A DNA stretch of 64,000 nucleotides from Phallusia mammillata (Eukaryota; Chordata; Ascidiacea; Phlebobranchia; Ascidiidae): NCBI GenBank assembly GCA_003260075.1, contig QLIY01000386.1:6087-70086 (forward strand), read 5' to 3'. This document shows positions 46,601-60,200 of the stretch, one piece after another. The stretch's first letter is position 1. Every line of letters starts with the position of its first letter. Made by a program: the position numbers and the translations under genes. Under the pieces are notes generated by a model. That model did no database searches. It worked only from the letters and a program-made list of their open reading frames with translations, and was not told the origin of the DNA.

Positions 46601-49600
46601 CAGATGTGATTCGCACCCCCCGCCAATTACTTTACATCACCATTATATTTTGCTTCCTAATAAATTATTCCTAAAAAACAACAACCCAAAACTAAAGATA
46701 TCAAGCAACAGTAATCGACTCCAGAAAAAAAATCGACTGCTTGTGACTCGAGAAATAAGATAAGTCAAACCGCTAGATGGCGGAAACGAACAATACTTGT
46801 GTGCGGGAAATTGCACGGTTGTGCAAAATAATTCCAAGTCAGCAAAACGTCTAAACTCAGTGACACAACTCGACTGGCGCTCACAAAAACGACCAAAATA
46901 TGCGGTTCACTGGCACTGGGGACAACTAATGATCAAAGTACGGGTGGGAAACGAAGTGCTGGGGGCTTTTCGCACGAATGCAAAAGGGTGGAATGCATTA
47001 GAAACACGTAGGAAGGGCGATGCCGAGACAGACAACAAACCACACATTGTGTAAAACACAAGCTTTTAAAATCTTCAGAGACTCTAATCTAACACTTTCC
47101 CGTTGTTAGGGTGGTTGCCACACAACAATAACACACTTGTGAAATTGGTCATCAGCTACAAGATAAACTAAAAAAAGAATACCAGCACATATTTTGATAA
47201 AACATGTTGTATTTTTTCATCCTTAAATTACCACGTACAGCATCCAACAGTCGACCAGTGTATTTGTAAAATTTGACCCAATACTTTGGCTTCAATATCA
47301 AATGTAATTGTATATGAGTGATAACATAAAGATAATAAATGCCACGTTCGCAACTTCGTTCCACAACTTAAATCAGGATTAGGAAATCAACAATCCCATT
47401 TTTTGTTAAATTTATACAGGAAAAATACTTCCAGACAAATGGGCTAATTTCCAAAAAAAATCAAATGTCATTTATACAAAAACTGAACACGTCATGTCAA
47501 AAGTTCTGAAACAGGAAATATCACGTAATCCATCAGCGGATTTACGTCATAGGATATTTATAGCCGACGTTTGTCGCACCGGATCACCGGGATGAGCCAG
47601 GCATGACGGAGCAATAACCGGCGCTTTCTAACAAGGCTCGGTGCAGTCTCCTGCCCTATGTGCAGCCTCTGCACGTCGAGCCGCAGTGCATAATTCGTTT
47701 GCAAATACTTTGTGTAGCCGACAATGGCTTTCAATTACCAGCTAGAAAGCGAGATAAGGAGAACGAGCAGCTTAGAAAGGTAGAATTTCGATAAAACGTG
47801 CCGCTCTAATCCCAAGAAAAAACATCGTTCGATGGTAATATTTGCTGCAAAAAAAGCAACTGCGTGCCTTCTTGGTGAATTAGCAAATATCGCACTTTTG
47901 TAAGCATTTTCAAGAACCGCGCTAGTATGACACCCTGCCTACAAGCACTAGCCGGAGGCTAGAACAACCGCAGTCTGTCCAAGTTACGGATTAGGACAAG
48001 TTGATCTTTAGCACGAGAAACACATAAACACGGAAGACACGTCTGAAGATGAGGATAGAGATAATACAGTGATTGGTCAACAAAGACGTTCTTTGTGTTC
48101 CAGACTGCGTGCACTGATGCGCGTTACGCAGTGGAGCGTTGCATGACGTTACGTCATCGATGCGAGCGAAGGATAAAACATTCTTCAGCTGGTTTAAGTT
48201 TGGAGAGGAAGACAAACGAGAGCTGACACTCGGTCCTTGACCATAGTTGTGTGTCTAATCGTATCGTTTGCCGTTCAACAATTATTACTTAAGTATGCAC
48301 AGAAATTGTAGATAAATCGACTTAGGTGCTCAGTGACATTGCGGTTTGGAGAACAAATTAGGTGCAGTTGCAACATTTAGTGAAGGATATGGAACTCGTA
48401 ATCGCAAATTTACAACCTAATATTGTCACAGAATTTAAGCACTTTTTATGAAAATTAAATCTCAACAGTTCTGATGACAGACTGCTGTGGTGTGTGAAAT
48501 AATGTCTGATATTATGAACCGTAATTTGTGTGTACTGGACGAAGAAGAAGACGACCGGTAAGTGACTTCAATATTATCTGCGAAGTAATAACCCTTTTAT
48601 TTTTCCATCATAACTTTGAAACGCGGTTTTAAGTAACAAAATCGAAAGTATAAAACGTAGTAAAAATATATGCAACGATAAAAAATATGCTGTTACAAAT
48701 TTGTTTTTGTTACACCGTTCAATAATTTTAAAGTCAGTGTCTATAATATTTCCTAAGATTTAACAAACAAATTTACAACAGTGAAAATGTAACGCAAAAA
48801 ACTATTAATTTTTTTATTCAAAGTTAGTTTTGCAACTCATATGTCACTAAATCAACAGCATAAACATCAGGCACGTCGCCCCCCCCCCCCTATAATATTT
48901 CCTAAGATTTAACAAACAAATTTACAACAGTGAAAATATAACGCAAAAAACTATTAATTTTTTCATTCAAAGTTAGTTTTGCAACTCATATGTCACTGAA
49001 TCAACAGCATAAACATCAGGCACGTCGTTTTGTTTTGGAGAAAAATACTGTTAAAAAACAGCGGAGTAAATAGGAAGAAAGCAAGCAAAGCCGCAAACTT
49101 ACGTGAATAACACACTGTACCTTAAAGTAGGGTTTATGAGTCACACAAACAGCATTACCTAACTAACATCCGATAAACAAACACGTCACCATCACTTATA
49201 CGCTGTGGGCGGGAATAATCTGTTTAAAGCTGCTGCCGCACAAAACGACTTTGCTCAATTACATGTTGTGGTGGTAAAGTTAAAAACATTTAACTGTTTT
49301 CAAAAACAAGTAGGGCTTTAGAGTGACTGCGCACAATATTCTTGATATTTTAATGTCGTCGGATTGTCGCGCGGCGCTTAACAAATCAATCATACTTAAT
49401 TTGACAGAAAACGGACGCAAAGCGGAGACAATCTTTAAATATCTTGTACACGAGGTGGAGCTATTAAGTTTGTATTCCAGCACTGTTCCGCATTTGCAAT
49501 ACATAACGTGGAGAATTTGCAAACACCATGCATGCACGAATCTTGATTAAATAAAAAAAAATGACAAAAAACAACGTGATCGAATTATTGCCACAATCAA

Positions 49601-51145
49601 ATTTTCAAAACAACAAACAATACCAGAGAATTAAAACCTTGTTAAGTTTTTGATTCGGTAAAATTTGCATGTAAGTAGCTTTTTGATCCAGGTGCCATTT
49701 TTAAAACCACGGCCATTTAAAATGTGAAACCAAATATTCTGTTCAAAACTGTCGATCTCATGAGACCCCCCACGTCACACTGTGATTCTTAACGCGTGTC
49801 AAAACATCTTCGTCCACAAAAAAGCGTGGGGAAAATACGTCATTACCAACGATAATTCCGATGACAAAATAATGAACAATCCGGAAACAACATGTCAAAT
49901 TTCATTTACTTGGAATTTAACCGTTTCAGTCACGAACAAAGGGGAATATTAACAACTGATATTCCTGTGGTTTGTGCTTAACATTAAGGTGACCCATGTA
50001 AGTATAAAATGACCGCTGACCCATTGTTTGAGCTGCCGCGTTTCAGCAGTTGATCATTAATATTGCGCCAACAAACAAACATTAAAGATGAACGCTGGAG
50101 TGTTTGTCATGTACATTTCACTCGCTTCCGCACACTCCTTATCACACTCCGGGTCAAATCGATCAAGCTGCGAAGTCCGATCACGATAAAATCGCTCGCT
50201 TCGCCGCGGGCCACATATTTTCGACACTCGAGTTGACAAAAGTATTTTCATCCTTTTAAATTGTTGCCATTGGTGGGTCAAAATGAATGAAAAATCAAAA
50301 AAATGTTCTTGATTTAAAACATGTCAGACTTTTATTGGTGCAACAATTTTAATAGCACTTTTGCTCATCAAAACTTTCTGTGACTGCCAGATAGAAAAAC
50401 GCATCCCTTGCTTTACATATTGAAGGGGAAAATAAATAACGTTTCTCGTCACAAAAATTACACGTTTTCAAAACCCCACACAGCTTAAGTGGAATGACAC
50501 GAAATCTGTTTTTGTTGGTGCACATTCGTGTCCACAGGTTTGGGTCGCTTGAGTTATTTAGGTCGAGCCCAGGACAATAGATCCTTTGTTAATCCCCGCA
50601 CCTGCTATCCCATAACAAACCACGCGGCATAACGTTATGGCAACACAACTAGGCTCCATGGGGAATCAATTCTACTACAACCGACGTTTGTTTGCGGAAA
50701 TCGGGTTGCAAGGATAACATGACATTAAACCGCACATCTACAAACATCACAAAATGCGGAACGATTCAACACACGTGGTTTCCACGTCGCAGCACGAACT
50801 CACCTATTGTCGCAAGTCAAGTGATGTAAACAGTAGTTGGCGCCGAGCACCTTTTAAAACTGCGACTAACTCGACAAAGAATTTTGCGCAGCAGCAACCT
50901 CGGGTTACCTGCAAAAAACTACAGCAATCTTGGACGAGATTTGAACTGGAGGCGTGCTGTGGTGTAATAAGGCACGATTAGGTTCGCTCGAATTCATGAG
51001 CGGTCCAACAACTGTTTGAAGTTATTTTGATCCCCTATCCGCTGAAATGGTGGGCGAGGTCAAGCTACGCCAGTTATTTGTTGTCTTTTCTGTCTTTCTG
51101 TAAAACCACCGCCGTCCATTCTCTTTCTCTTTCAACGGTGCAGCT

Positions 51146-51221
<76 letters not shown>

Positions 51222-54200
51222 ATCGGCGGGAAAAAAGGGCGCAGATTGCTGACTGTGGCAATGACAATACAACAGGCGAGAGGTTGCTCAACCTGTAGAA
51301 GGAGCGCACATCTGCGTAGTTGGGTTTGGCATCGTAGAACGGAAACTTTAATCTCGTTAAAAATGGGTGAGCTATTTGTCGGAGTCAAGTAAAGGGTCGT
51401 AGAAAAGGTTGTTTTAGGAAAACCAAAGATCAGAAAAATGAAGTAGCCCATACCCAGTGAAGAAGTTGTGTAATGTGCAGACTGCAGACATACATTTTCA
51501 GTATCATATAAAGTTTTAACTAAAACATTACAGTTTAGAATGAGGATTTGACCAGAAAGAGTGTGATGGCGAAATGCAGTTGATTTCGCACGTTCGTGAT
51601 AACTCCCGCACAGTTTATGGAAGTAGAGTCGTGGGAGTTCTGCCAGCTTGCCATCACCCGCAAATATGTAAGATCGGTTCTAACCGAAAATCGTCCAGGC
51701 ATAAAATAGCTTCGTCCGCACAGTGGGTGAGGTTTTTTCAGATGTTGTTCGCAGATATTTGAATGCAGTCATGCATACAACCTACGCAGCCCCAAGTGTC
51801 AGATATATCAGAAAAAATAACCAAGTATCCGCAGAAAACTAGACTTTTGTCAAAAGCTTAATTTGATAGAACATAATGCTACAGGTGAATCATTAAAGCT
51901 TGCTCTCAAAACGTGACCTCTTATGCGGCAAGGCACGGAAACGGCATACCGCAACGCTATTTGCGTAACTCAAAACATTTGCCCGCGATTCCCAGACACA
52001 GGGAAGCTCGCATATGTAAAAAATAATCATGACATCATAGGCTGGGAGTGAATACAGGTAACCAAAAATGTTTCCAGTAATATCCGAATGTTTTCGGTAA
52101 GTTCTTTAAATGACTGTTGAAATTGATTTACTGGTCGCGCCACCCCCGAGTGCACAGGGCCCAACATCTAATCAAACAAACACGCTATTTGGAAACTAGT
52201 CAGTTTACAAGCGCTCTGACATAGTTTAACGAACTGTAACAACAGTTGGTTGCAGGAACAGCAGCGATAGGAGACAAATGTAGGACAACGTGAGAAGGAA
52301 AGTAAACTAATAAAGTGTGCGCAGGGTTACATAGCAAAAGCAGGAATATCTAATTGCTTCGGGTGGCATTTCACCAACAAAGCGTTTGCGTCTTTGGTTT
52401 CGGATATAAGCGGATGGAATATTTGTAACTGCGGTAAAGATTTGGAAATTAGAATCTGTCGCGGTTCGACGAATTTCAAGTGGCTGTCAACGAAAATCGT
52501 TTCCCACGCAATCACCCGACCCAAGCTAAAAAGTAGTGAGGCAGGATGACAATCCAACTCAGAGTTGGCCAGTGGTGATTTGTGGTTACAGAAAACCTGT
52601 AGCAATGTTTAAGCACAGAATTTCTGCATAGTGGCGGCAACCATAGAATTTGTTTTCAAATAGCAAAACGTGTTTACTGAATTTCACCCTGAGGCGTAAC
52701 CAAGCTTGATATCTTATTTGGTTTCACCACAGGATCGTGGAATAGTATAGGACTGTGGTTTTGACAAACGTTTCGAAAAACATATCAACTTGCCAGAAAT
52801 CGCGGGGCGGCAAATAGCTGCTTCAGTGATTTTCAGAGTTTAACCGCCAGCACTCATGAGTCCAACGAGGTTAAGAACGCGCTCGGCACCAGACTACAAT
52901 ATCTTCAAGGAAAACATCAGGTTCGTTGCTTGCCGCGATTTCTGCATGGTAAGCGCCGCTGTTCGATCATCCACGCAAAATTACACCTGAGATTTACCTC
53001 CCACGATCGAGGTACAGGTTGCACTCGATTCGTAAAGTGTCAGGCAAAAGGAATCTTATTTTGTCAACAAGGACGCCAGAAGTTCGCTTCAAGACCACAC
53101 ACATTGCGGCGCATGTTGCGTATGTGAGATGATTGGACAAAAAGCTAATCGGCATCCAACTTAAGACTAGTTTTCCAACTGACGGCTTATCCGTCTGAGA
53201 ACAACATAAAAATATGCACATACACCGCACAAAAGCCCCCTAATCTACATTCGTGCCCTAAATAAGGGGGGTCATGAATCAGGGCCGTATAGTTCAGCAC
53301 CCGCGCATTCTATTTCTCACGGTAAATATCAGGGTGGACATGTGAGCAGCCTATCGTTGAAACGAAAAGCAAGCAAGGCCGCTCACCCACAGATTTCCGG
53401 GTCAATGTCTGCCCAAAACTCGCCCCTTGTATTTACTTGAAACTCGGCTGTGGCAGCACGTAAGTGGCAATCGGAAAATTCGAGGCCCGTAATTCAATAG
53501 GCAGATGCGAAGGCGCGCAAGTTGCCCCTACTTGAAGCTTCAATGGGGTTGAAAATGACAATAGCGAGCTAAACCTCGTATTGTGCATTGAAAAGAAAGA
53601 TTTTGTATTGTGGTGAGAATGAACGCATGAAAAAGTGTTATTCTTTCAACCAGGTTTGCCGGACATATGATGGCGAGTTCAATCGACTTGCTGACCAAGA
53701 TCAACGATGAGTTTCTCACTTGTCAAATCTGCTTCGAGACGTACACTAGACCGAAAAGCCTCAACTGCCAGCACACCTTCTGCCTGAAGTGCCTTGAAGA
53801 GTACACGCCGCCCAACAGCACGGAAGTGATCTGTCCCACCTGTCGATGCGAACAACCGCTTACCCCACAAGGCATCAACGGCCTGAAGGACAATTTCTTC
53901 ATTTCAAGTATGTCAGACATGCTGAAAACAGTGAAGGAAATTCGCAGTGAAGACAAGGACGGCACCTCTCTGATGTGTGACACTTGCGACCACGACAACC
54001 GCAAGGTGGCGATTTCGCGTTGTTTGGATTGCACAGATTTTCTTTGCACGGAATGTTCGACATGGCACATCCGCACCAAGTTGACCAGACATCACAAGAT
54101 CGTCTCGCTCACAGAGTTTGAATCTGGAATCCACAACCAGGAGTTGAAGAGCAGAGCAAAGATATATTGTATGGTAAGTTGTGTAGTTTTAACTGACGAG

Positions 54201-57200
54201 GAAAGTAATTATGCTATAAGGTCTGTGCAAGGAGATTACAGGGTGACAGTTGAACAGATTATCCACAAAAAGATAGTGGCAAAATGTTGTTCCGCCAGTC
54301 AAACTGTGGTGTGGGACAGAAGAAAGCAATTACGCGCCTCGTGTGTTACAGTATAGTGAAAGGTCACTGACAATGATGCGAAAAAAGCAAAATCTATCAA
54401 GATTATACTTCTCTTTGCTGCATAAAAAACTGTGAATGTAAATTATCTCTACAGATACACGACGGGGAGGTAGCCAAAATCTATTGTCAATCATGTCAAT
54501 GCCCAATCTGCCACGAATGTGTGGAATGCGGTCACTCCCGGCACAGACGATGCTCATTAAAAGAGGAAGTGCTAAACCAAGGGCACCAGGTAAATATTAC
54601 TGAAGGTAAACTTAAAAAACTCAAATGGATGTGAAACTAAAAACCGGTTGAGGTGAGCCCCCCCCCCCATTAAAAGAGGAAGTGCTAAACCAAGGGCACC
54701 AGGTAAATATTACTGGAGGTAAACTTAAAAAATTCAAATGGATGTGAAACTAAAAACCGGTTGAGGTGACTGATCCCCCAAAAGAACTGTTTTTACACAT
54801 GACTAGCATTTGCTCAACCGAATTAAATCTTGACTTCTGTCTGTCGACCCTTGCTAAAACGGGGCAGGAAAAAAACATCAGTGAGCTGCAAGCAAACAAT
54901 CGGGATTAACTTGGTTATTGAAATTCGCTTTGTTGTGCCGCAGATCGAAAACCTTCTCAAGACAGCAAGGGAGAAGACAGACGTGCTACGAACGCTGCAA
55001 ACAACTTTAAAAGACCTCAAACAAGTAAAAAAGAATGACCGGGAAAACGTGGAAGTTGAAATCGAGAAGACCTGCGAAGTTTTTGTTAACGCCATTCACA
55101 AGGTACATATTTTTCATTTTTCATTCTTCCAAAATAATTCTTAAAGAACGTTTATACATTGCATTGTGCGCGCTCAAACCGCTTACCTATATGCTATTAA
55201 ATCAGACAGGTGCATTGACGCCTGGAACCATGTCGTTTTCATCCGGTTTAAACGAGACATCCGACGATTATAGCTCACGGAGCAGAATTAAAATGCCCAC
55301 ACATATGTAATTACGCGCTTAAAATTCAAAAAATTTCAAACTCCATCAAGCTTTTAACAAGGAGTACATGGCGCCTTAACGGCGTTCGCAAATGTTTGCG
55401 TGTCAATTATATCCAGTTGCACTGACCACAATCAGCAGTTCACGCCATGGCTGACGTGTATGTTTAAAATCAGTGAAAATATTGAATTCCTGAAGGCTAA
55501 ACCAATCAAAAGTGCCAATCAAATATTCTAGCTACAAACGTGCAATTATTTGCCATCGAATCGTGGGTGATAGATCATGAAAACCGCCGTATTTCAGACT
55601 GAATATGCGGGTAAACATGTCCACCACAAGCACAGGTTGCAAACGAGACTTATGAAGACTGAAGAAGAAAAAAGTGTATAATAAAAAAAAATGGTTGAAT
55701 GATGAAGTTTATACTTTTTTATACTCTGTGCAAAGACTTTGGTAAAGAAGTTGGTAAAGATTACCAATAACAATTTTATTTGGTTTATTATAATATTTTC
55801 TCAATTTAAAGCGCAAGCAGGAGTTAATCGATGAGTTACACAACATGCACGCAACTGAAATCAAGCACATAAACGCGGATGAAGATTCGGTCGAAATGCA
55901 ATTGAGCTCTTTGGTTTCCTGCATGGAATTTTCGCGAAAGGTCAGCAGACCAAATGAACGTAATATCGTTTGCAAGAGCTGTAACTTGACATTTTACTCA
56001 AGCCCTAAGACAGTTCAACGTATTTCAGCCAAATATGATACTTGTTGTAAAAGCTTGTATTACATTAACTGCGTACAACTAGAGTTTCACAGTTTGCACG
56101 TCAGAAATAAAAGACCCAATCGACAGTTAAGAACATTTTTATTCATTATTTACACATGGGTATAAATTTGTACACTTGGTATATAAGGATATTTACACAT
56201 GGGTATAAATCAATGGTTTAGCGTAAAACTGAACTATCATTCGAAAAGTTCTATATTCTTATTTGGCAGGTTCTTGAGTACGGGACGCCGAAAGAAGTGT
56301 TGGGGTTGAATAACCAGATGACACAGATTCTTCACCAACTATTAGAGACACATCCAGCCCACACATATCATAAGACAGAAGAAACTGACACGATCAATTT
56401 CGATACAAATGCCGATGCTAGTGTACGAGTAATAAGAGACAACCTGGGAAAACTTCACATTCTGAAGACAGCGTTCGACGAACAAGTAAACAAGGTAATG
56501 CTCCTACTACAGGAAATTTGTATTATAAAAATCATCCAGACCGTTAAGTCACATTGAGATATAACTAAAGTTTTATAAGTCAGAATTGCTGCCGAAACTT
56601 AAAATAAACAGTTAAACCGTATCGCGACATTTGCGTTTGCAGGTTCTGCGCCAGTTGGACTCATTTTGCGCCTCAGACTCGGCACTTGTGCTAAAGCACA
56701 ACGGCAAAGTTCACTTTCATCGGGAGGAATCAACCGAAACAAAACTTGTTTTGCAGGTGGGTGAACTTGTCAGACGTGCAGCAAATTAAGTAAAGCAAGT
56801 ATGTGCAGCCGCTTTAGTGAATCATGGCGGAGGTATTGGAATCTCACATCACGTGGCGAGCGTAACTGGGGTGTAGTTGTTGGGTGTGTACGCCCCAAAC
56901 ATACTTTAGATATTATCGTGATAGTGTTGTTGGCTGTGGCAGACCTTCTGTTTTGCACTGGTCGAACTAGCTGATTTTACTTAAGTCTGTTGTTAAAACG
57001 AATCTGTGCCACAACGAAACTATAAATTTGTAGCGTTAAGCTTTCGGCAATTTTCTTCTTTATGTCCTTTTATTAACCTGTCTGTGCTACTAAAAGCATT
57101 TTAGTATTTATTAATACGTTTGCCATATTGTTTAGCTTGGTAAACAAGGAATCGCGGAAGGCGAGTTTGAATCGACACCAAACCTTGCAGTTAACTCAGT

Positions 57201-60200
57201 GAATGAGGTTATCACCGCTGATTACGATGGAGCCAAGATTCAAATATTTGACCCTCAAGGGAACTTCAAAGACTCATTCGTCACCGAAGTAAGTATGGAT
57301 AGCCCCGTTTGAATGTCGCACCAAAGTAACGACGACGTGTGATCAAGGGGCCGTTCAAATTCACACCTCGTGACACTGCTGGATTTTCGCGCATAACTCG
57401 GGTGAAAAGTGCGAGCAATCTGAACTGGTGAAATCCCGAGCGTAAAAATAAACAGCTCACGATCTCCTGCAGTTGTTTGTCTATCCCACATTTTGAGACA
57501 CACACTGAGTTAATGTGACTTTGCGAGTGCTCGCTGCGAATCAAGCGGACAGCGCTACCAACGACCCATGAAAGGGAACCGCACTATAGACAATACGGCT
57601 TTCTGAAAGTTAACCGCTGCCCCACCGCTTCATTGCACAAACTTGGTCACGGGTCTGTTATCTTTCTAGAAGCTGCACCAAGCCTAAAGTTTGTGCAAGT
57701 AATCCAACCCTAAGCGCACACGATACCAGAGCTAAACTTTACTAAACCATTTTAAAAAGGGGATTCAGGCAGGTTAATGAACTATTTGTTTCTGTTGATA
57801 AAATCCTTTATAACAACATACAGCCCCGTAAACGGGTATTCAAGGCAAATTCTAAACGCAGGTTAACAAACGAATGTGCAAACCTGCTGGAATTGCCATT
57901 CTGCACAACGACGATATTGCTGTATGCTGTGAAGATCAAGTTCATATTTGGACTCATGAAGGAAAGAGTGTGATCGGATTCGGAAAAGGGTTATTCGGAA
58001 ACTGTTCGAGCATTGCCGTGGACGTTGAGAACCGAATAATCGTGGCTGATGTAGGAAAACATTGCATTTTCATTCACACGTAAGTTTTCATGATCGTTTA
58101 GTAGAGTTTCTAATTTTTTCAACATACCCATCATACCAAGTAAATCCCATTTTCGTTCATGCAGCGACGACGGAAAGTTAGTGACGCAGTTTGGTGCGCA
58201 AGGAAAGGGTGAAAGCAAGTTAGTGGAACCTCGATACGTTGCCAGCGACTCGCAATGCAATGTCATTGTGTCAGACGGGGGTGACTGCAGTGTCAAGAAG
58301 TTCACAGCACAAGTAGGCCTATGTTTCTTTGAGCAACTGGTCAATTGTTTTGTCACATAATTTACATTTTACGGTTCGTCGTAGGTTTAGCGGACCGAGA
58401 ATTAGACTGTTTTTTTGTGTTGTAGTTTTGCATTAGCATGATTTGTTTTGCATTTAGTTGGTAACACTTGTATGTTTAGGGGGAGTTCCTATTAAGCTTC
58501 GGAGCGGAGGGACCTGAACGAGGACAGTTCCAAGGTCCCAGGGGAATTTGCACCGATCGTCATGACAACATATTGGTGGCGGATTGTTGGAACCACAGAG
58601 TTGATATATTTACACCAGATGGCTGCTTCATGCGTCACATCGCCACAGGTACAGTGGTTGGATGCAAACTGTTAACTACCGTTTATGGTATCTCCGACAA
58701 ATCGTTTTAGGACATAGCAACGTAACATTATATAAGTTCCACCAAACTTCTTACCAAAAGAATGTAAATTATTTATTTGTTTGAAGGAGCAGACAGTCTC
58801 CATTTTCCATGGTGCATCACACTCACAACCAACGGCAAACTTGTTCTGTCAGAAGATTACAGCTGGTCTGTAAAAGTTTTTGAACTTCCAGGTATGCACG
58901 TGCAAACCGATGGACGCCTGATCACACAAAATCGTACACGTTGTTTTCACACTAACCCATTACATTTGTACAACAGAATATCGCAACTCTTCATCAATGT
59001 CGTCCATGGAAGAAATCATTTCTCCAACTGCCTTGATACCAGACTTTGACCAATTAGCTGGACAGTTCGATTTGCCAAACTTGCTTAGTAATAAAGTGTC
59101 ATGGTGGCTCACCTCACCAAACCATCACGATTCGGATCACCAACAAAGTAAGTAAACAAACAAAACTGTAGATTTGACGTGAAACAATGCTACAGGTATA
59201 GGTGCCTAACACGTACTCTGTAAATGAAATGCCTAAAGAAATTGACCACGATATGTTTCCATATTTCTAAATAATTTGGTCATTGTAGTAAGAAGATGTC
59301 AAATAATTACACAACCTAAAACAAGGATCAAACAAAAGATAAATCTTGTGTGTTGCAGTGAACGGCATTCACAACACAATAGCGACATCTAACGTCCACC
59401 CAAAACCCAACCGAAGCTTAACCAGCAAAAAATCCTCGTCTAGTGATAGTGACTTGACCTCGGTGTTGCAACCAGTCGCGTCACCACAAAATCACATCAC
59501 ACCAGTTGCACAACAAACAAACGAGGTTGTAACGCCGAACGGAATTCACGGAAGCAGTACAAGTTTAAGCAGCAGCAGCAGTGGAAAGGTGTCTTATTCG
59601 GGTAAAATTCCCGCGTCCAACGATCAGGCGATCGTGGGGATCGTGAATGGAACATAAATTGCTTTGCCCTTTAAGCTAAAAGACGAACTGCCGCGGATTA
59701 CGAAGTTGCGAGCCCGGTCGAGATGGGCCGGCGGGGGAAAGGGACTTGACAACGATTTATGCAATGTTGTGCGTTTGATTTCAGGCTGGAGAAACTTAGC
59801 GGCTGTGTGTGTGGTAGGAACAAAACAGTTGCCTGACATTTTCACTTTTACGCGTTCTTTCCTGCCTATATTATGCGTCTTGCCCGTCACTGAAACGCAA
59901 TCCATGTACACGGTCGTGTCCGTTTTCTATTCCTCGGCGCCAATGTATTGCAACAATTCTGTACAACTTCCAGTATTCTTGTATATCGGTACGTATTTCG
60001 TGTGTTATTGTTTTGCATTACTTTGTACAGTCTTTCTTTTGTCCTATCTCATTAAAATAGAATGAAACTCAAGAAAAAGCAAGCATCTCTGTACAATATT
60101 GTTCGCATTTCTCTGCATTCTACCAACGCTTTCTTTAATATGACAATAAAGTACTAAAGCTACAGCTATGTGTTTAAATGCACGGCCAGACCAAAATTTT

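Noticed and set aside
51022..51451. Overlapping frames with poly-Pro/poly-Gly on both strands
   Set aside because: They are created by translating the 72-nt poly-C run and have no domain or splice context.
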